Positions 17,181-24,955 of a stretch of DNA of 64,000 nt are shown here, piece after piece; the first letter of the stretch is position 1; each line of letters opens with the position of its first letter. The stretch covers positions 55,292-119,291 of the forward strand of contig NZ_NWSQ01000021.1 of NCBI RefSeq assembly GCF_002531725.1, in the 5' to 3' direction. The position numbers were made by a program, and so were the translations under genes. The notes under the pieces are model-generated. The model was given only the letters and a program-made list of their open reading frames with translations. It did no database searches and was not told the DNA's origin. The stretch comes from Rhizobium sp. L43. Its GTDB lineage: Bacteria > Pseudomonadota > Alphaproteobacteria > Rhizobiales > Rhizobiaceae.

Positions 17181-18302
17181 ATGACGCTCGCCAATGAACA
17201 GAATGGGGCTGCCACCCGATCCGATGAGCGGCTGAAAAAGGTTTCGGGTTTGACCGCGCTGCTGCGGCGGCCGGAACTCGGCGCCGTCGCCGGTCTGGTG
17301 CTCGTCACCATCTTCTTTTTCTTCACCGCCAATCCCGCCATGTTCACGCTGGCCGGCGTGATCAATTTCATGGCGCCGGCCGCGCAGCTCGGCATTCTGG
17401 CGATCGGCGCGGCATTGTTGATGATCGGCGGCGAATTCGATCTGTCGATCGGCTCGATGGTGGCTTTTGCCGGATTGGTCTTCGGCACCGCCCTCGTCGT
17501 TCTGCACCTGCCGCTCAGCGTGGCGATCCTCGTTGCGCTGGCCTTCGCCGCCGTGATCGGCGTGACCAACGCCCAGATCACCATGCGGACCGGCCTTCCC
17601 TCCTTCATCGTCACGCTTGCCTTCCTGTTCATCCTGCGCGGCCTGACGCTCGTCGGCCTGAAATGGGCAAGCGGCGGCGCCACGCAGCTGCGTGGCATGA
17701 AGGAAGCCGCAGCCGGCAGCCCGCTCGCGCCATTCTTCTCGGGCGACGCCTTCATCGGGTTGTTCTCATGGCTCGCCGGGCACGGCATCATCGAGACCTT
17801 CCCGAACGGCACGCCGAAAGTGCCGGGAATTCCGGTCGAGATCCTGTGGTTCTTCGGCATCGCCGTTCTTGCCACCTGGGTCCTGCTCAGAACCCGCTTC
17901 GGAAACTGGATCTTCGCAGCCGGCGGCGATCCGCGCGCCGCCAGAAAATCGGGCGTCCCGGTTGCCCGCGTCAAGACCACGCTTTTCGTGATCACCGCCC
18001 TCTGCGCCACGCTGGTCGCCATCCTGACCGTGCTTGACGCAGGCTCGACGGATGCGCGCCGCGGCTTCCAGAAGGAATTCGAAGCCATCATCGCCGCCGT
18101 CATCGGCGGATGCCTGCTGACAGGCGGCTACGGCTCGGCCATCGGCGCATTCTTCGGTTCGATCGTCTTCGGCATGGTGCTGATCGGCCTGACCTACACC
18201 TCGATCGACCAGGATTGGTACCTCGTCTTCCTCGGCGGCATGCTGCTGATCGCGGTGATCTTCAACAATGTCATTCGCAAACGCGTCACGGGAGAACGCT
18301 GA
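17181..18302 (+). CDS. Sugar ABC transporter permease, RbsC/FrcC type (373 aa)
   Basis: BPD_transp_2 inner-membrane permease with about ten hydrophobic segments from residue 35 on, and the conserved GGEFDLSIGSMVAFAG stretch near residue 83 and AVIGGCLLTGGYGSAIGAFFG near 306. It forms the channel of the importer as homodimer. Its stop overlaps the ATPase start (TGATG). Its length (373) is longer than RbsC (about 320), with an extra loop around residues 170-215 as found in FrcC-like permeases. Confidence 0.92.
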   Translation: MTLANEQNGAATRSDERLKKVSGLTALLRRPELGAVAGLVLVTIFFFFTANPAMFTLAGVINFMAPAAQLGILAIGAALLMIGGEFDLSIGSMVAFAGLVFGTALVVLHLPLSVAILVALAFAAVIGVTNAQITMRTGLPSFIVTLAFLFILRGLTLVGLKWASGGATQLRGMKEAAAGSPLAPFFSGDAFIGLFSWLAGHGIIETFPNGTPKVPGIPVEILWFFGIAVLATWVLLRTRFGNWIFAAGGDPRAARKSGVPVARVKTTLFVITALCATLVAILTVLDAGSTDARRGFQKEFEAIIAAVIGGCLLTGGYGSAIGAFFGSIVFGMVLIGLTYTSIDQDWYLVFLGGMLLIAVIFNNVIRKRVTGER

Positions 18303-19090
18303 TGAGCATGTCTCAGACGCCCCTCGTCGAGGTGAAGAACCTCGTCAAACACTTCGGCTCCATCATCGCGCTGAACGGCGTGTCGCTCACCGTCAATGCC
18401 AACGAAGTGCTCTGCCTTCTCGGCGATAACGGCGCCGGCAAGTCGACGCTGATCAATACGCTCGCCGGCGTCTTCAAGCCGACATCGGGAGAATTCCTGG
18501 TCGAAGGGCAGCCGCGCGCCTTTGCCGGTCCGCGCGACGCGCTCGATGCCGGTATCGCCACCGTGTATCAGGATCTCGCGATGATCCCGCTGATGTCGGT
18601 GACCCGGAACTTTTTCATGGGACGCGAACCGCTCAAAGGCTTCGGCCCCTTCAAGCGCATGGACATGGAACACGCAAACAACGTGACGCGCGACGAGATG
18701 CACAGGATCGGCATCGATGTGCGCGATCCCGAGCAGGCCGTCGGCACGCTTTCCGGCGGAGAGCGCCAATGCGTGGCGATCGCGCGCGCGGTCTATTTCG
18801 GCGCCAAGGTGTTGATCCTCGACGAACCGACATCGGCACTCGGCGTGGCGCAAACATCGATGGTACTGAAATACATCAACCAGGTCCGCGGCAAGGGCCT
18901 CGGCGTGATCTTCATCACCCACAATGTTCGCCACGCCTATGCTGTCGGCAACCGCTTCACCGCGCTCAACCGCGGCCGCACGCTCGGCACCTATTCGAAG
19001 AGCGAGATCGGCATCGAGGACCTTCAAAACCTGATGGCCGGCGGCAAGGAGCTGCAGACCCTGTCGGAAGAACTCGGCGGAACGATCTGA
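18302..19090 (+). CDS. Sugar ABC transporter ATPase, single-domain (262 aa)
   Basis: ABC ATPase energising the importer. Walker A GDNGAGKST at residues 41-49, signature LSGGERQ near 147, Walker B VLILDEPTSALG near 168 and the switch histidine in FITHN near 201. Most CUT2 importers use a two-domain RbsA-type ATPase; this one has a single domain like FrcA. The start is the ATG at 18302, overlapping the permease stop by one base, with GGGAGAA upstream. The longer frame from 18110 runs inside the permease gene and is rejected. Confidence 0.93.
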   Translation: MSMSQTPLVEVKNLVKHFGSIIALNGVSLTVNANEVLCLLGDNGAGKSTLINTLAGVFKPTSGEFLVEGQPRAFAGPRDALDAGIATVYQDLAMIPLMSVTRNFFMGREPLKGFGPFKRMDMEHANNVTRDEMHRIGIDVRDPEQAVGTLSGGERQCVAIARAVYFGAKVLILDEPTSALGVAQTSMVLKYINQVRGKGLGVIFITHNVRHAYAVGNRFTALNRGRTLGTYSKSEIGIEDLQNLMAGGKELQTLSEELGGTI

Positions 19091-19167
19091 CGGACCTTCA
19101 CCCCGAACTACGATGCGGCGCTCGCGCCGCTCTCACCACCTCAGACCCTTGATATGGAAACCCTGCC

Positions 19168-19962
19168 ATGAGTGCTGCTAAGACTTCCCCCTTCCCGCTT
19201 GCCGCCTGCGCCGAAATGCTCTGGCGCGACAAGCCGATCGAATGGCGCGCCGCGCGCCTGAAGGAAATGGGCTTCGGCGTCGGTCTCTGGAACTGGTCGG
19301 AGCACGACCTCGCCAAACTGGAGGCAACAGGCGCGACCTTCACGATCATGAACGGCTATCTCACCGGCCGCCTGACCGACGACGAGGGCGCCGCCGAACT
19401 TTTAAGGACGGCGCGCCAAACCGCTGAGATCGGCAAGCGGCTCGGTGTGCAGCGGCTGAACCTGCACGGCACCGGCCTCGGAGATGGGGGCCTACCCGTC
19501 CAGCCGGTCGAAGTGGTCACCGGCGCGATGTGGCTGAAAGCGCGCGACACGCTCCTCCGGATCGTCGACATGGCCGAAGAGGAAAACGTCACCTTCACGC
19601 TCGAAAACCTCAATCTGCCGGTCGATCATCCGGGCGTGCCCTTCGGACGCGCGGAAGACACGCTGGCGCTGGTCTCGAGCGTCGATCACCCCCGGCTTCG
19701 CCTCAATCTCGACCTCTACCATGCTCAGATCGGCGAAGGGAACCTGATCGAGCTTTGCCGCAAATGCCTGCCCTGGATCGGCGAAATCCAGGTGGCCGAC
19801 GTGCCGGGCCGCTGCGAGCCGGGGACCGGCGAAATCAACTGGCGCGGCATCGCCCGCGCGCTGAACGCCATGGGCTATTCCGGCCCGGTCGGCATGGAAG
19901 CCTGGTCGGCCGGCGATCCCGAAGCCGCGCTTGAAGCGTTCCGCACCGCCTTCACCCTCTGA
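19168..19962 (+). CDS. Hydroxypyruvate-isomerase-like TIM-barrel protein (264 aa)
   Basis: Member of the AP-endonuclease-2/Hyi family. The C-terminal half carries LNLDLYHAQIGEGNLIEL near 172 and GEIQVADVPGRCEPGTGEIN near 196, which are diagnostic for Hyi-like isomerases; metal ligands are expected at Glu near 146 (FTLENLN), Asp near 175, His near 178 and Glu near 232. In inositol loci similar proteins act on keto-inositols (IolI-like isomerisation), so the substrate may be an inosose and not hydroxypyruvate (inference). It lies 77 bp after the ATPase gene, in the same operon. Confidence 0.8.
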   Translation: MSAAKTSPFPLAACAEMLWRDKPIEWRAARLKEMGFGVGLWNWSEHDLAKLEATGATFTIMNGYLTGRLTDDEGAAELLRTARQTAEIGKRLGVQRLNLHGTGLGDGGLPVQPVEVVTGAMWLKARDTLLRIVDMAEEENVTFTLENLNLPVDHPGVPFGRAEDTLALVSSVDHPRLRLNLDLYHAQIGEGNLIELCRKCLPWIGEIQVADVPGRCEPGTGEINWRGIARALNAMGYSGPVGMEAWSAGDPEAALEAFRTAFTL

Positions 19963-19991
19963 TCCATCTCGATACGCACAGGATTGCTGCC

Positions 19992-21011
19992 ATGCCAGCC
20001 AACAAACCCGTCAATCTCGGCCTCATCGGCGCCGGCCGCATCGGTTCCTTTCATGGGGAGACCGTGTCCCGCCGCCTCGTGAACGCCAATCTCGTCGCCA
20101 TCGCCGATCCCGCACCGGGCGCTGCCGCCAGGCTCGGCGAGACGCTCGACGTCGAGACCGCTTATACCGGCGTCGCGGAGCTTCTTTCCCATCCCGGGCT
20201 CGATGCCGTGATCATCGCCACACCTGCCCGCTTCCACACCAATATCCTCGTCCAGGCCGCCGAAGCCGGCAAGGCGATCTTCTGCGAAAAGCCGATGGCG
20301 CTGACACTGGAGGATGCCGATCGCGCTATTGCAGCGGCACGCGCGGCCAACGTTCCCCTTCAGGTCGGTTTCAACCGGCGTTGGGATCAGGCCTTTGCCG
20401 AAGGCCGTGCCGCGATCGACGAGGGAAAGATCGGCGCGCCGCAGCTGATCCGCTCGCTGACGCGCGATCCCGGCCCGTTCGGCGCCGATCCCGATCGCAT
20501 TCCGCTCTGGACGATTTTCTACGAAACCCTCATTCACGACTTTGACACGCTGCTTTGGCTCAATCCCGGAGCAAAGCCCGTCGAGGTCCATGCAATGGCC
20601 GACGCCCTCATCCGGCCGGATGCCCGGGAGAAAGGCTTCCTCGATACGGCTGTAGTGACCATCCGGTTCGACAATGGCTCGATCGCGGTCGCCGAGGCAA
20701 ACTTCTCCGCCCTCTACGGCTACGACATTCGCGGCGAAGTCTTCGGCTCCGGCGGGATGGTCACGATGGGAGACGTGCGCCGCTCCAGCATGACGCTCTT
20801 CGACGGCAATGGCGTCTCGAACGACACATGGCGCCGCGACACCGAGCACTTCGTTCACGGCTACACGGCCCAGCTCGCCTCTTTCGTCCGCTCCGTTCGT
20901 AACCGTGAACTAACCAAAGGGCCGACGGGTACGGATGCTCGCAATGCCCTCGCAATCGCGCTTGCCTGCATCGCATCGGTTTCGAAAAAGCAGGCAATCC
21001 CGCTGAACTGA
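19992..21011 (+). CDS. Inositol 2-dehydrogenase-like oxidoreductase, Gfo/Idh/MocA family (339 aa)
   Basis: NAD-dependent oxidoreductase with N-terminal Rossmann motif GLIGAGRIGSFHG near residue 10, the catalytic lysine motif CEKPMAL near 97, and a C-terminal domain with the conserved ETLIHDFDTLLWL segment near 179 (His-Asp). These match IolG/scyllo-inositol dehydrogenase proteins, oxidising an inositol ring hydroxyl to give an inosose, the substrate of IolE. It starts 29 bp after the isomerase gene. The exact stereoisomer used cannot be read from sequence. Confidence 0.85.
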   Translation: MPANKPVNLGLIGAGRIGSFHGETVSRRLVNANLVAIADPAPGAAARLGETLDVETAYTGVAELLSHPGLDAVIIATPARFHTNILVQAAEAGKAIFCEKPMALTLEDADRAIAAARAANVPLQVGFNRRWDQAFAEGRAAIDEGKIGAPQLIRSLTRDPGPFGADPDRIPLWTIFYETLIHDFDTLLWLNPGAKPVEVHAMADALIRPDAREKGFLDTAVVTIRFDNGSIAVAEANFSALYGYDIRGEVFGSGGMVTMGDVRRSSMTLFDGNGVSNDTWRRDTEHFVHGYTAQLASFVRSVRNRELTKGPTGTDARNALAIALACIASVSKKQAIPLN

Positions 21012-21067
21012 AGGCCAACCGCGGTGGGCCCGGAGCCGGCGCACCGCATCTCGAAGGAACCACGGTC

Positions 21068-21397
21068 ATGAATTCTGAGGAAAATCTCAAGCGGCCGAAC
21101 GATCTGACCGAACTCAAGGCCATGATCGTCAAGACAGGCCTGACGCTGCCCGAACAGCAGGAACGCGCTGCCCGCATGGCGCTCATAAATCCGGAACTGA
21201 TCGCGTTCGGGACCGTCGCTTCTGTCGCGCTCAAGTGCTCCGTCTCCCCCTCCACCGTCGTTCGCGTTGCCACCGCTCTCGGATTTGCGAGCTTTCGCGA
21301 CTTCAAGGCATTTTTCCGGCAGCATCTGAAAACATCCCGCCTTGCCGAGCAGAGCATAAACACTGCCCGACACGCGCCTCCCATCCCGAACCGATGA
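21068..21397 (+). CDS. RpiR-type HTH protein lacking the SIS domain (109 aa)
   Basis: The N-terminal HTH_6 domain of RpiR regulators is clear (VASVALKCSVSPSTVVRVAT near residue 57, then GFASFRDFKAFFRQ). Full RpiR proteins have a sugar-phosphate-binding SIS domain and about 280 residues. Here the frame ends shortly after the HTH and the next gene begins 176 bp later, so the SIS domain is missing and not merely out of frame. RpiR proteins (IolR) control inositol genes in rhizobia, so this may be a decayed or HTH-only iolR relative. It lies 56 bp after the dehydrogenase gene. Confidence 0.7.
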   Translation: MNSEENLKRPNDLTELKAMIVKTGLTLPEQQERAARMALINPELIAFGTVASVALKCSVSPSTVVRVATALGFASFRDFKAFFRQHLKTSRLAEQSINTARHAPPIPNR

Positions 21398-21572
21398 TGT
21401 CCTGAAGCGAGAGGGCCGGCGGCGGTGTTCCACTGATCTGCCGCTGAGGCTCGACCGCATGCTCCAGCAAAAAAATTCCTCCCTAAGTTCTTATGGCAAA
21501 AAGCCGTTTGCACATTACCATTTCCGGATATAGTGACGTGACACGCGTCACGACTCGGGGAAAGGGACCTCC

Positions 21573-22436
21573 ATGCTGCCACTCTTCGACATGATGATGC
21601 AGGCTCAGAACGGCGCGGCGATGGAAGCGATCGCCCGGCAGTTCAACCTTGCGCAGGAACAGGCGACGAAGGCGATGGCGGCGCTGATGCCGGCCTTCTC
21701 CGCCGGCCTGAAGCGCAGCACCAGCAACCCTTATGATTTCGTCGGGCTGATGCAGGCCGTCGCCTCCGGCAATTACGCGCGCTATTTCGAGGATATGAGC
21801 CGGGCCTTCACGCCCGAAGGCATTTCCGACGGCAACAACATCCTTGCCCAGCTTTTCGGCTCGAAGGAGGTTTCGCGCGCGGTGGCCGCCCAGGCGGCGC
21901 AGATGACCGGGATCGGCCAGGACATTTACCAGCGGATGCTGCCGGTGCTGGCCGATACGCTGATGGGCGGGCTCTTCAAGCAGACGACCGGCCAGATGGC
22001 CTCGCCGGTCAACCCCTTCGTCAACACGCCGATGGGTGACACCGTCCAGAAATGGCTTGAGAGCACCGGCTTTGCGCCGAAGCCGAAGACGGCCCCGGAG
22101 CTCAACATCTTCGACAATCCCTTCACGCAGGCGATGCAGCAGATGTTTTCGGTCCCGAAGGCGCAACCGACGCCCCAGCCGAATCCCTTCCTCGACAATC
22201 CCTTCGCCAAGGCCTTCCAGGAGATGATGGGTGGGCTCGGCCAGCAGCCGGCCCAGCAGGCAAGCAAGACACCCGAGGCGCCGAAAGAAGAGGCGAAGGC
22301 CGCGACCGACAGCTATGGCGAGATCCTGAACGCCATGTTCGACAGCGGACTGGAAGTGCAGAAGACCTACCAGCGGAACCTGGAAGCGATCTTCGAGACC
22401 TATCGGCCGAAGCCCTCCCCCGGCACCAAAGCATAA
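21573..22436 (+). CDS. DUF937 protein (287 aa)
   Basis: The N-terminal half (residues 1-150) is a helical DUF937 (YidB-like) domain, with repeated MMxxAQNG/GSKEVSRAVAAQAAQMTG helices. The C-terminal half is rich in Pro, Gln, Asn and Phe, with two similar blocks LNIFDNPFTQAMQQM and NPFLDNPFAKAFQEMM, then a charged linker and a final helix. No signal peptide or membrane segment. Function is unknown. It stands alone between the sugar locus and a convergent DUF1127 gene. Confidence 0.75.
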   Translation: MLPLFDMMMQAQNGAAMEAIARQFNLAQEQATKAMAALMPAFSAGLKRSTSNPYDFVGLMQAVASGNYARYFEDMSRAFTPEGISDGNNILAQLFGSKEVSRAVAAQAAQMTGIGQDIYQRMLPVLADTLMGGLFKQTTGQMASPVNPFVNTPMGDTVQKWLESTGFAPKPKTAPELNIFDNPFTQAMQQMFSVPKAQPTPQPNPFLDNPFAKAFQEMMGGLGQQPAQQASKTPEAPKEEAKAATDSYGEILNAMFDSGLEVQKTYQRNLEAIFETYRPKPSPGTKA

Positions 22437-22439
22437 AAA

Positions 22440-22475
22440 AACCCGGAGATGGCTTGGGAAAGCCGATCACCGGGT
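22440..22475 (-). terminator. Rho-independent terminator of the DUF1127 gene
   Basis: On the minus strand ACCCGG-t-GAT-c-GGCTT, loop TCCC, AAGCC-a-TC-t-CCGGGT is followed by a run of T. It lies about 50 bp after the DUF1127 stop (22527). On the plus strand, 4 bp after the DUF937 stop, it lacks a T run. Confidence 0.75.
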
Positions 22476-22526
22476 CAAGCGGCAGGGCTATTGGCTATCA
22501 CCCTGCGGGGAAACTCGACGCTCCTG

Positions 22527-22826
22527 CTATTCGCAGGAGCGCAAGAAAGACGACAGGCGCCAGCGATTGCGCGCCGAACGGGTCAGATGTTCCGACGGGT
22601 CCTCGAAGAAGGTCGACGCCAGGAACGCGGAGGTCAGATCGGCCCTGGTGAGGCCGATATCCCTCAGCTGAGTGTCGTTCAGATCATGCAGCGCGTTGAT
22701 CTCCATGCGATTGCGGAACACGCGAAAGAGAGAGGCCAACGGTGCGAGACCTGCCGCCAGACGCTGGGAAAACGTCGGGGTCGGCTTGCCGCAGTCGAGC
22801 TCTAGTGTCCGGTCTGTCATGCGCAT
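22527..22826 (-). CDS. DUF1127 (YjiS-like) small protein (99 aa)
   Basis: The central segment around residues 40-66, with NRMEINALHDLNDTQLRDIG and the following LTRADL, is the DUF1127 domain. In alphaproteobacteria small basic DUF1127 proteins have been linked to RNA turnover and phosphate or stress responses; no role is shown for this one. The residues before and after the domain are not recognised. It is divergent from an LrhA-like LysR gene, an arrangement that recurs in Rhizobium, and has its own terminator. Confidence 0.85.
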   Translation of the reverse strand: MRMTDRTLELDCGKPTPTFSQRLAAGLAPLASLFRVFRNRMEINALHDLNDTQLRDIGLTRADLTSAFLASTFFEDPSEHLTRSARNRWRLSSFLRSCE

Positions 22827-22854
22827 TGAACTCTCCTTTCTGTACAGTGCCCCC

Positions 22855-22900
22855 GCGTCTTTTCAGACGCAGAAAGGGCGCTGTAACGTTTTAGATCGGC
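22855..22900. repeat. Dispersed repeat, family C, copy 1
   Basis: Hairpin GCGTCT (22855-22860) with AGACGC (22865-22870), then GCGCTGTAACGTTTT. A related element is at 34227-34275. It lies 29 bp upstream of the DUF1127 start, in the divergent promoter region. Confidence 0.65.
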
Positions 22901-23084
22901 GCGCAACACAACCCACCCCTCCCGCGAGGTCATGCGGGAAGGAGCAAGCTGAATTCCGCTTGGACAGGCAGGGTGCCTGTCCTTCACTTTGCCTTGATTT
23001 GCATCCCGAAGATGCCAAAGACCTATTGATCAGTCCAACGAATGTTTCTAATGATTATCATCAGCTATCTTTATGGGTGACACC

Positions 23085-24041
23085 ATGTCCGCGCCTCTTG
23101 ATCTCGACCAGTTGCAGACCTTCATCGCCATCGTCGATTCCGGCAGCTTCACCAAGGCCGCCGACAGGGTCTACAAGACCCAATCGGCCGTCTCCATGCA
23201 GATGCGTCGGCTCGAAGAGCGCATCGGCAAGCAGCTGTTCATCAAGGATGGACGCGGCAACCGGCTGACGGTCGAGGGTGAAAAACTGCTCAACTATGCC
23301 CGGCGCATCATCCGCCTCAACAATGAGGCGATCGCGGCCTTCGACGACAACAGGCTGGAGGGAACGCTGCGCATCGGCACGCCGGACGATTATGCCGACC
23401 GCTACATGCCCGAAATCATCGGCCGCTTCGCCAAGACCCATCCGAATGTCGAGCTCTACATCGTCTGCGAACCCTCGGTGGATCTTGCCGAGCGCATGCA
23501 CAAGGGCGAACTCGACATTGCGCTCGTCACCCACAATCCGCGTGAGCGCATGTCCGACGTGGTGAGAACCGAGCCGCTCTGCTGGGTGGGCTCGGCCAAT
23601 CATCCGCTCCGCGACGATGCGCCGGTGCCGCTTGCCGTCGGCCGGCGCGATTGCCAGTGGCGCCAGCTTGCCTGTTCGGCGCTCGATGCTGTGGGACGCG
23701 AGCACCAGATCCTGTTCACCAGTTGGTCCTGCACCGTCGTTGCCGCTGCGGTGCTTGCCGGCATGGCGGTCTCGGTCATGCCGGAATCTGCGCTGCGAAC
23801 CGGCATGAAGGTGCTGAGCCAGGCGGACGGCTTCCCGGCGCTGCCGCCGGTGCAGATCGGCATCATGAAGCGGCCGGGCGTTTCGCTGTCGCTGATGAAC
23901 GCGATCACCGCGCATATCACCGCCTGCCTCGACAACATCACGCCTGCCGTCGTCGACGACACCCTCGAGGCGGATGTCAAATCCGCCCAGGCACGCCTTT
24001 ATCCCAGGCTGAAGGCCGGCAATATGGTGCCGAGCTGGTAA
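23085..24041 (+). CDS. LysR-family regulator, LrhA/HexA-like (318 aa)
   Basis: HTH at residues 1-60 (DLDQLQTFIAIVDSGSFTKA, then TQSAVSMQMRRLEERIGKQLF) and a LysR substrate-binding domain from about 90. The strong DLDQLQTFIAIVDSGSF start resembles LrhA/HexA-type regulators of motility and surface functions. The Met at 23085 is preferred to the one at 23073 because GGGTGA precedes it and family members start MSAPLD/MTAPLD. A perfect palindrome ATGATTATCAT at 23051-23061 lies just upstream and could be an autoregulatory site. It is divergent from DUF1127. Confidence 0.85.
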   Translation: MSAPLDLDQLQTFIAIVDSGSFTKAADRVYKTQSAVSMQMRRLEERIGKQLFIKDGRGNRLTVEGEKLLNYARRIIRLNNEAIAAFDDNRLEGTLRIGTPDDYADRYMPEIIGRFAKTHPNVELYIVCEPSVDLAERMHKGELDIALVTHNPRERMSDVVRTEPLCWVGSANHPLRDDAPVPLAVGRRDCQWRQLACSALDAVGREHQILFTSWSCTVVAAAVLAGMAVSVMPESALRTGMKVLSQADGFPALPPVQIGIMKRPGVSLSLMNAITAHITACLDNITPAVVDDTLEADVKSAQARLYPRLKAGNMVPSW

Positions 24042-24047
24042 AAGTTC

Positions 24048-24689
24048 TCAGGCGGCGTTCCGCACGGTCGCGGCGAACAGCGAGGCGCGGATGACGCGTT
24101 TCCACTCGTCGAGCATACGCCGAGCGAGCGCCTCGTCGCTGACGGCGGCAAGCCGGATGACGGCGCCGATCAGGTGGCTGAACAGGTAAGTGCGCGCATA
24201 CATCTGCTCGTCGCAAAGGTCGGGATCCAGCGGACGAACGGCCTCCTGAAAGATGCCGGCGACGCGGCCGCTATGCTCGATATTTAGCTGCAGCAGATCC
24301 TGATCGGTCTCCGTTCCCATCCAGACGCCGAGATAGACGGGATCGTCGTGGTAGGAATCGTAATACCAGTCGATAATGGCGCAGACGCGGTCGAGCGCCT
24401 GATCGAGCGACCTGACATCGGCAAACATCGCCGCCGTCTTCGCCTGGATCGCCGCGGCGTGCTGGTCGAACAGGGCTTTGACGATCGCCGCCTTCTCCGG
24501 GAAATACTGGTAGACCGAGCCGATCGGCACCTTGGCGGCGACGGCGAGCTCCGTCATCCGCATGGCGCTGACACCCTTTTCGGCAATGATCCTGGCGGCG
24601 GCAGCGAGAATGAGATCCAGCCTCTGGATGCTGCGCTCCTGCTTCGGCTTCCTGCGCAAGCCGATCCGATCCATGCTTTCCCCGCTCAT
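24048..24689 (-). CDS. TetR-family transcriptional regulator (213 aa)
   Basis: TetR_N HTH domain (residues about 17-65 of the trimmed protein; AEKGVSAMRMTELAVAAKV, then GSVYQYFPEKAAIVKAL) and a helical ligand-binding domain that follows. The longest frame runs to 24812, but the Met at 24689 (MSGESMDRIGLRRKP) has GGGAA at good distance and gives a normal TetR length. It is convergent with the LysR gene, with 6 bp between stops. No target gene is evident; the autotransporter gene upstream is on the same strand, 267 bp away. Confidence 0.85.
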   Translation of the reverse strand: MSGESMDRIGLRRKPKQERSIQRLDLILAAAARIIAEKGVSAMRMTELAVAAKVPIGSVYQYFPEKAAIVKALFDQHAAAIQAKTAAMFADVRSLDQALDRVCAIIDWYYDSYHDDPVYLGVWMGTETDQDLLQLNIEHSGRVAGIFQEAVRPLDPDLCDEQMYARTYLFSHLIGAVIRLAAVSDEALARRMLDEWKRVIRASLFAATVRNAA

Positions 24690-24955
24690 GTCGTTCCCGT
24701 TCTTGTCGTTCGCGAGGGAAGGCATCATGCCGAACCAGCGCGTCGGGCGGATATGACATCGCAGGTGTTCATCAGCGGTAAATGGAAAGGCTCGCGTTTT
24801 AACGACCGGCAAAAAGCGTATGGAAAACGGGACCCTAGCGTGCCCGCTGGTTGCATTTATGCAAGGAATCCTTGAAACGGTTGCGGAATTCTCTCTCGGA
24901 CGGCGATCGCCGATGTCGGCATCCCTCGTTGCTAGGAAATGACGGCCCAGCGGTT

